Below, piece after piece: positions 6,618 through 8,222 of a stretch of DNA of 8,222 nt. Within the stretch, counting starts at the first letter, position 1, and every line of letters begins with the position of its first letter. Below the pieces are notes generated by a model. That model made no database searches. It saw only the letters and a program-made list of their open reading frames with translations, and was not told where the DNA came from. This stretch comes from Patescibacteria group bacterium UBA4664 (lineage in GTDB: Bacteria > Patescibacteriota > Saccharimonadia > CAILAD01 > BJGX01), in assembly GCA_943353705.1 (NCBI GenBank), contig CALRAY010000020.1, forward strand, positions 1 to 8,222, read 5' to 3'. The translations under genes were made by a program, and so were the position numbers.

Positions 6618-6631
6618 AATAATCATTATTT
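6617..6631. promoter_or_regulatory. Fur/PerR-like 7-1-7 palindrome in the trxB promoter
   Basis: AAATAAT-C-ATTATTT is a perfect 15-bp palindrome with a one-base centre, lying between the -10 box and the -35 position of the trxB promoter. The core ATAAT-N-ATTAT equals the core of known Fur-family 7-1-7 boxes such as the PerR box. A repressor bound here would block the promoter. The region is AT-rich, so chance cannot be excluded. Confidence 0.35.
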
Positions 6632-6685
6632 TTAATTAGTTTAGCCCTGGTTAATATGCCTGGCTCAGACGGCAGATAAAATAAC

Positions 6686-6694
6686 TGCTACAAT
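6686..6694 (+). promoter_or_regulatory. Extended -10 promoter of the helicase gene
   Basis: TGCTACAAT (TGn plus TACAAT at 6689-6694, one mismatch to TATAAT) ends 7 nt before the ATG at 6702. There is no clear -35 and no Shine-Dalgarno, so a leaderless transcript is predicted. Confidence 0.5.
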
Positions 6695-6701
6695 ACGATA
6701 T

Positions 6702-7877
6702 ATGCAAAAATTAACAAATCAACAAGCCGAAGCACTAAGTGCAATCGGAGCCTGGCTAAAAGCGAGCAAAGATGGTGGCAAACAATACTTGACCCTGGGG
6801 GGCTATGCAGGAACCGGTAAAACCACTCTGCTAGCAGCATTGCGGCGAGTATTACGCTCAAATATGCCAACCGTGAAGGTCGGCTTTGTGGCCTACACCG
6901 GTAAGGCCGCTCTGGTTTTAAGGCATAAATTAGTTGAAGATAAAATTCTACAGCCCGGCGATTCAATTTCTACCCTGCATGGACTGATGTACTACTCTGA
7001 TTCCGGTAAGAGCGAATCCCCAAAGTGGCGCAAACGAGAATCGTTAAAAGTCGATTTGGTGGTAGTCGATGAGGCAAGCATGGTTAGTGAGGAAATATGG
7101 AATGATTTAATTAGCTTTGGCAGGCCCGTGCTTGCCGTCGGTGATCATGGGCAGCTGCCACCAATTGGCAATAATTTCAATCTAATGCTTGAACCAGATT
7201 TAAAACTAGATAAAATATGGCGGCAAGCTGCCGACAGCCCAATAATTGCCGTCTCAAAGCTTGCCAGAAATGGCAATAAAATACCAATAATGTCGTTTGG
7301 GGATAGCGTGGTCAAGCTAGACCAGGCTGACCCTCAGACTGGGGATATCATAGAAGAAATACTCCAAAGCCACGATTCAGACACTCTAGTTCTGTGCGGC
7401 TACAATAGTACGCGCCAAAAGCTCAATGACCATGTTCGAGTACTTAAGGGTATAGATAGCCCAGACCCCCAGCGTAATGACACGATTGTTTGCTTGCGTA
7501 ACAGTCGAGACACCGGCCTAAGCAATGGGCAGATTGGAGTTATTGAGCAAATAACTCCAGCCGTTCGCGATGATGAACAGCTATGGTGGAATATTACGGC
7601 CGATTTTGATGGGATTAAATTTAGCGGATTTGCACCAAGAGAACAGTTTGGGGCAGCTACTACAATCAAAACACTACCCAAAAGACCAAAGACCGATACC
7701 TTGGGATTGTTTGATTTCGGGTATGGCCTAACGGTCCATAAAGCACAGGGCTCACAAGCCAAGAGAGTATTGATATTTGAAGAACGCTTTCCGCGCATGA
7801 CGCAAGACGAGTGGCAACGCTGGCTATACACGGCCGTGACGAGAGCCCAAAAAGAGCTCTACATCATTGGCCACTAA
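6702..7877 (+). CDS. RecD/Dda-like SF1B DNA helicase
   Basis: A 391-aa ATP-dependent helicase of superfamily 1B. Motifs in order are LTNQQAEAL (Q-motif-like, 4-12), Walker A GYAGTGKTT (34-42), motif Ia AYTGKAA (64-70), Walker B VVDEAS (121-126), motif III VGDHGQLPPI (147-156), motif IV WRQ (173-175), the UvrD-C2-type motif V FGYGLTVHKAQGSQAKRVLI (339-358), and motif VI WLYTAVTRAQKELYII (374-389). It lacks the N-terminal helix-hairpin-helix region of RecD2 and any nuclease domain. Its size and layout are closest to compact Dda-type 5'-to-3' helicases, known in T4-like phages and widely in bacteria. A repair or replication-restart role is inferred. It is monocistronic, divergent from trxB and convergent with the rhodopsin gene. 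No intrinsic terminator is visible after the stop. Confidence 0.9.
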   Translation: MQKLTNQQAEALSAIGAWLKASKDGGKQYLTLGGYAGTGKTTLLAALRRVLRSNMPTVKVGFVAYTGKAALVLRHKLVEDKILQPGDSISTLHGLMYYSDSGKSESPKWRKRESLKVDLVVVDEASMVSEEIWNDLISFGRPVLAVGDHGQLPPIGNNFNLMLEPDLKLDKIWRQAADSPIIAVSKLARNGNKIPIMSFGDSVVKLDQADPQTGDIIEEILQSHDSDTLVLCGYNSTRQKLNDHVRVLKGIDSPDPQRNDTIVCLRNSRDTGLSNGQIGVIEQITPAVRDDEQLWWNITADFDGIKFSGFAPREQFGAATTIKTLPKRPKTDTLGLFDFGYGLTVHKAQGSQAKRVLIFEERFPRMTQDEWQRWLYTAVTRAQKELYIIGH

Positions 7878-7964
7878 GTACTTCTTTAGAGAATCACCAT
7901 GAGTCTGCACTGCCGATATTAGATGCCTAGAGTGCACCCGAAAAAGTACTAAACTATTATAAGC
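7878..7964. other. Intergenic gap between convergent genes, with weak inverted repeats
   Basis: This 87-bp gap holds TGCACT (7906-7911) and AGTGCA (7931-7936), an inverted repeat with a 19-nt loop. The short palindromes AAGTACTT at its left edge (starting in the helicase stop) and AGTACT (7945-7950) flank it, and a minus-strand TATAAT lies at 7956-7961. No T-tract terminator fits either gene, and I recognise no tRNA or known RNA. Confidence 0.3.
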
Positions 7965-8222
7965 TTATGGCCTAAGGGTGCCAGTGAAAACTTGCCACGC
8001 CAGAGCAGTTTTAGCTACAAAACTAAGGATAATATACACCCGTTCTCCATATAAATAATTCTTCCAGGGTCCGATTTTTTTGTACTGCAAGAACATGTTT
8101 AGCGCAAAGCAATTGAAGAATATGAATATAGTTACATAGATCCAGTAAACAAAATCAGGTATTTTAGCACCTCCTGCGCTAGCGTTCTGGGCACTTGCCA
8201 CGAAGTAGATGGCGATCACTAT
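7965..8222 (-). CDS. Heliorhodopsin, C-terminal fragment (5' end beyond right edge)
   Basis: The frame is open to the window edge. A GTG at 8219 is possible, but an in-frame ATA codon precedes it and the sequence starts inside a membrane region, so the gene almost certainly continues outside. Numbered from that GTG, a membrane helix (about 23-46, WIYVTIFIFFNCFALNMFL) is followed by QYKKIGPWKNYLYGERVY (45-62) and a last helix LSFVAKTALAWQVFTGTL (65-82). The lysine in VAK (codon 8010-8012) fits the retinal Schiff-base lysine of TM7. The L-S-x-V-A-K-x-x-L-A-W-x-x-F pattern and the polar QYKKIG linker match heliorhodopsins rather than type-1 proton pumps, which have D-x-x-A-K-x-x-F-G there. Heliorhodopsins are light-sensing proteins with inverted topology and no known pump activity. 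The call relies on TM6-TM7 only. Confidence 0.8.
   Translation of the reverse strand: MVIAIYFVASAQNASAGGAKIPDFVYWIYVTIFIFFNCFALNMFLQYKKIGPWKNYLYGERVYIILSFVAKTALAWQVFTGTLRP

Noticed and set aside
7400..7831. Minus-strand frame of 143 codons
   Set aside because: It is antisense to the helicase motifs IV to VI. The Cys/Ser/Arg-rich sequence has no family features.
1..8222. Recoded genetic code (TGA as Gly or Trp), as in some CPR lineages
   Set aside because: parA ends at a normal TGA that overlaps the parB start, and all genes keep intact frames with standard stops.
1..8222. CRISPR array, tRNA/rRNA genes, insertion sequences or other mobile elements
   Set aside because: I saw no regularly spaced repeats, cloverleaf sequences, transposase motifs or terminal inverted repeats.

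Overview
The window reads as a compact bacterial chromosome segment from the Patescibacteria (CPR) radiation, most like Saccharibacteria (TM7). This is inferred from small, tightly packed genes, the style of the ParB and L21 proteins, a moderately AT-rich composition and ordinary use of TGA as a stop (parA ends in TGA). That last point argues against the recoded Gracilibacteria/Absconditabacteria. The assignment rests on recognition only, because no search could be run.

Layout. A partial LytR-CpsA-Psr (LCP) cell-wall glycopolymer ligase runs off the left edge on the minus strand (1-727). It is divergent from a type I signal peptidase (lepB, 807-1640). Convergent with lepB is the chromosome-partition pair parA-parB (minus strand, ATGA overlap, 1652-3312). 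Divergent from parA is rplU (ribosomal protein L21, 3419-3730), which ends in a clear intrinsic terminator. A minus-strand operon follows, in transcription order trxB (thioredoxin reductase), a GNAT acetyltransferase, and a membrane-anchored secretory-lipase-like alpha/beta hydrolase (6601 down to 3784). The junctions are 2 nt and TAATG. Divergent from trxB is a compact RecD/Dda-like SF1B helicase (6702-7877). At the right edge is the C-terminal end of what I read as a heliorhodopsin (7965-8222, minus), with TM6, TM7 and the retinal-binding lysine.

How the pieces relate. LCP, LepB and the anchored lipase are cell-envelope or export functions. LepB would process exported proteins, and LCP would attach glycopolymers to the wall. 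ParAB handles chromosome segregation. TrxB supplies reduced thioredoxin. The heliorhodopsin suggests a light-sensing organism from an illuminated habitat.

The strongest regulatory pattern is that five of the six genes that begin a transcription unit inside the window (LCP, lepB, parA, trxB, helicase) have a TATAAT-type -10 box, usually an extended TGn version, only 6-8 nt before the ATG. Transcription would therefore start on or next to the start codon and give leaderless mRNAs. rplU is the exception, with a leader, a small hairpin and a good Shine-Dalgarno sequence. The operon-internal genes also have Shine-Dalgarno-like sequences or overlapping starts. A 15-bp perfect palindrome resembling a Fur/PerR-type operator lies in the spacer of the trxB promoter.
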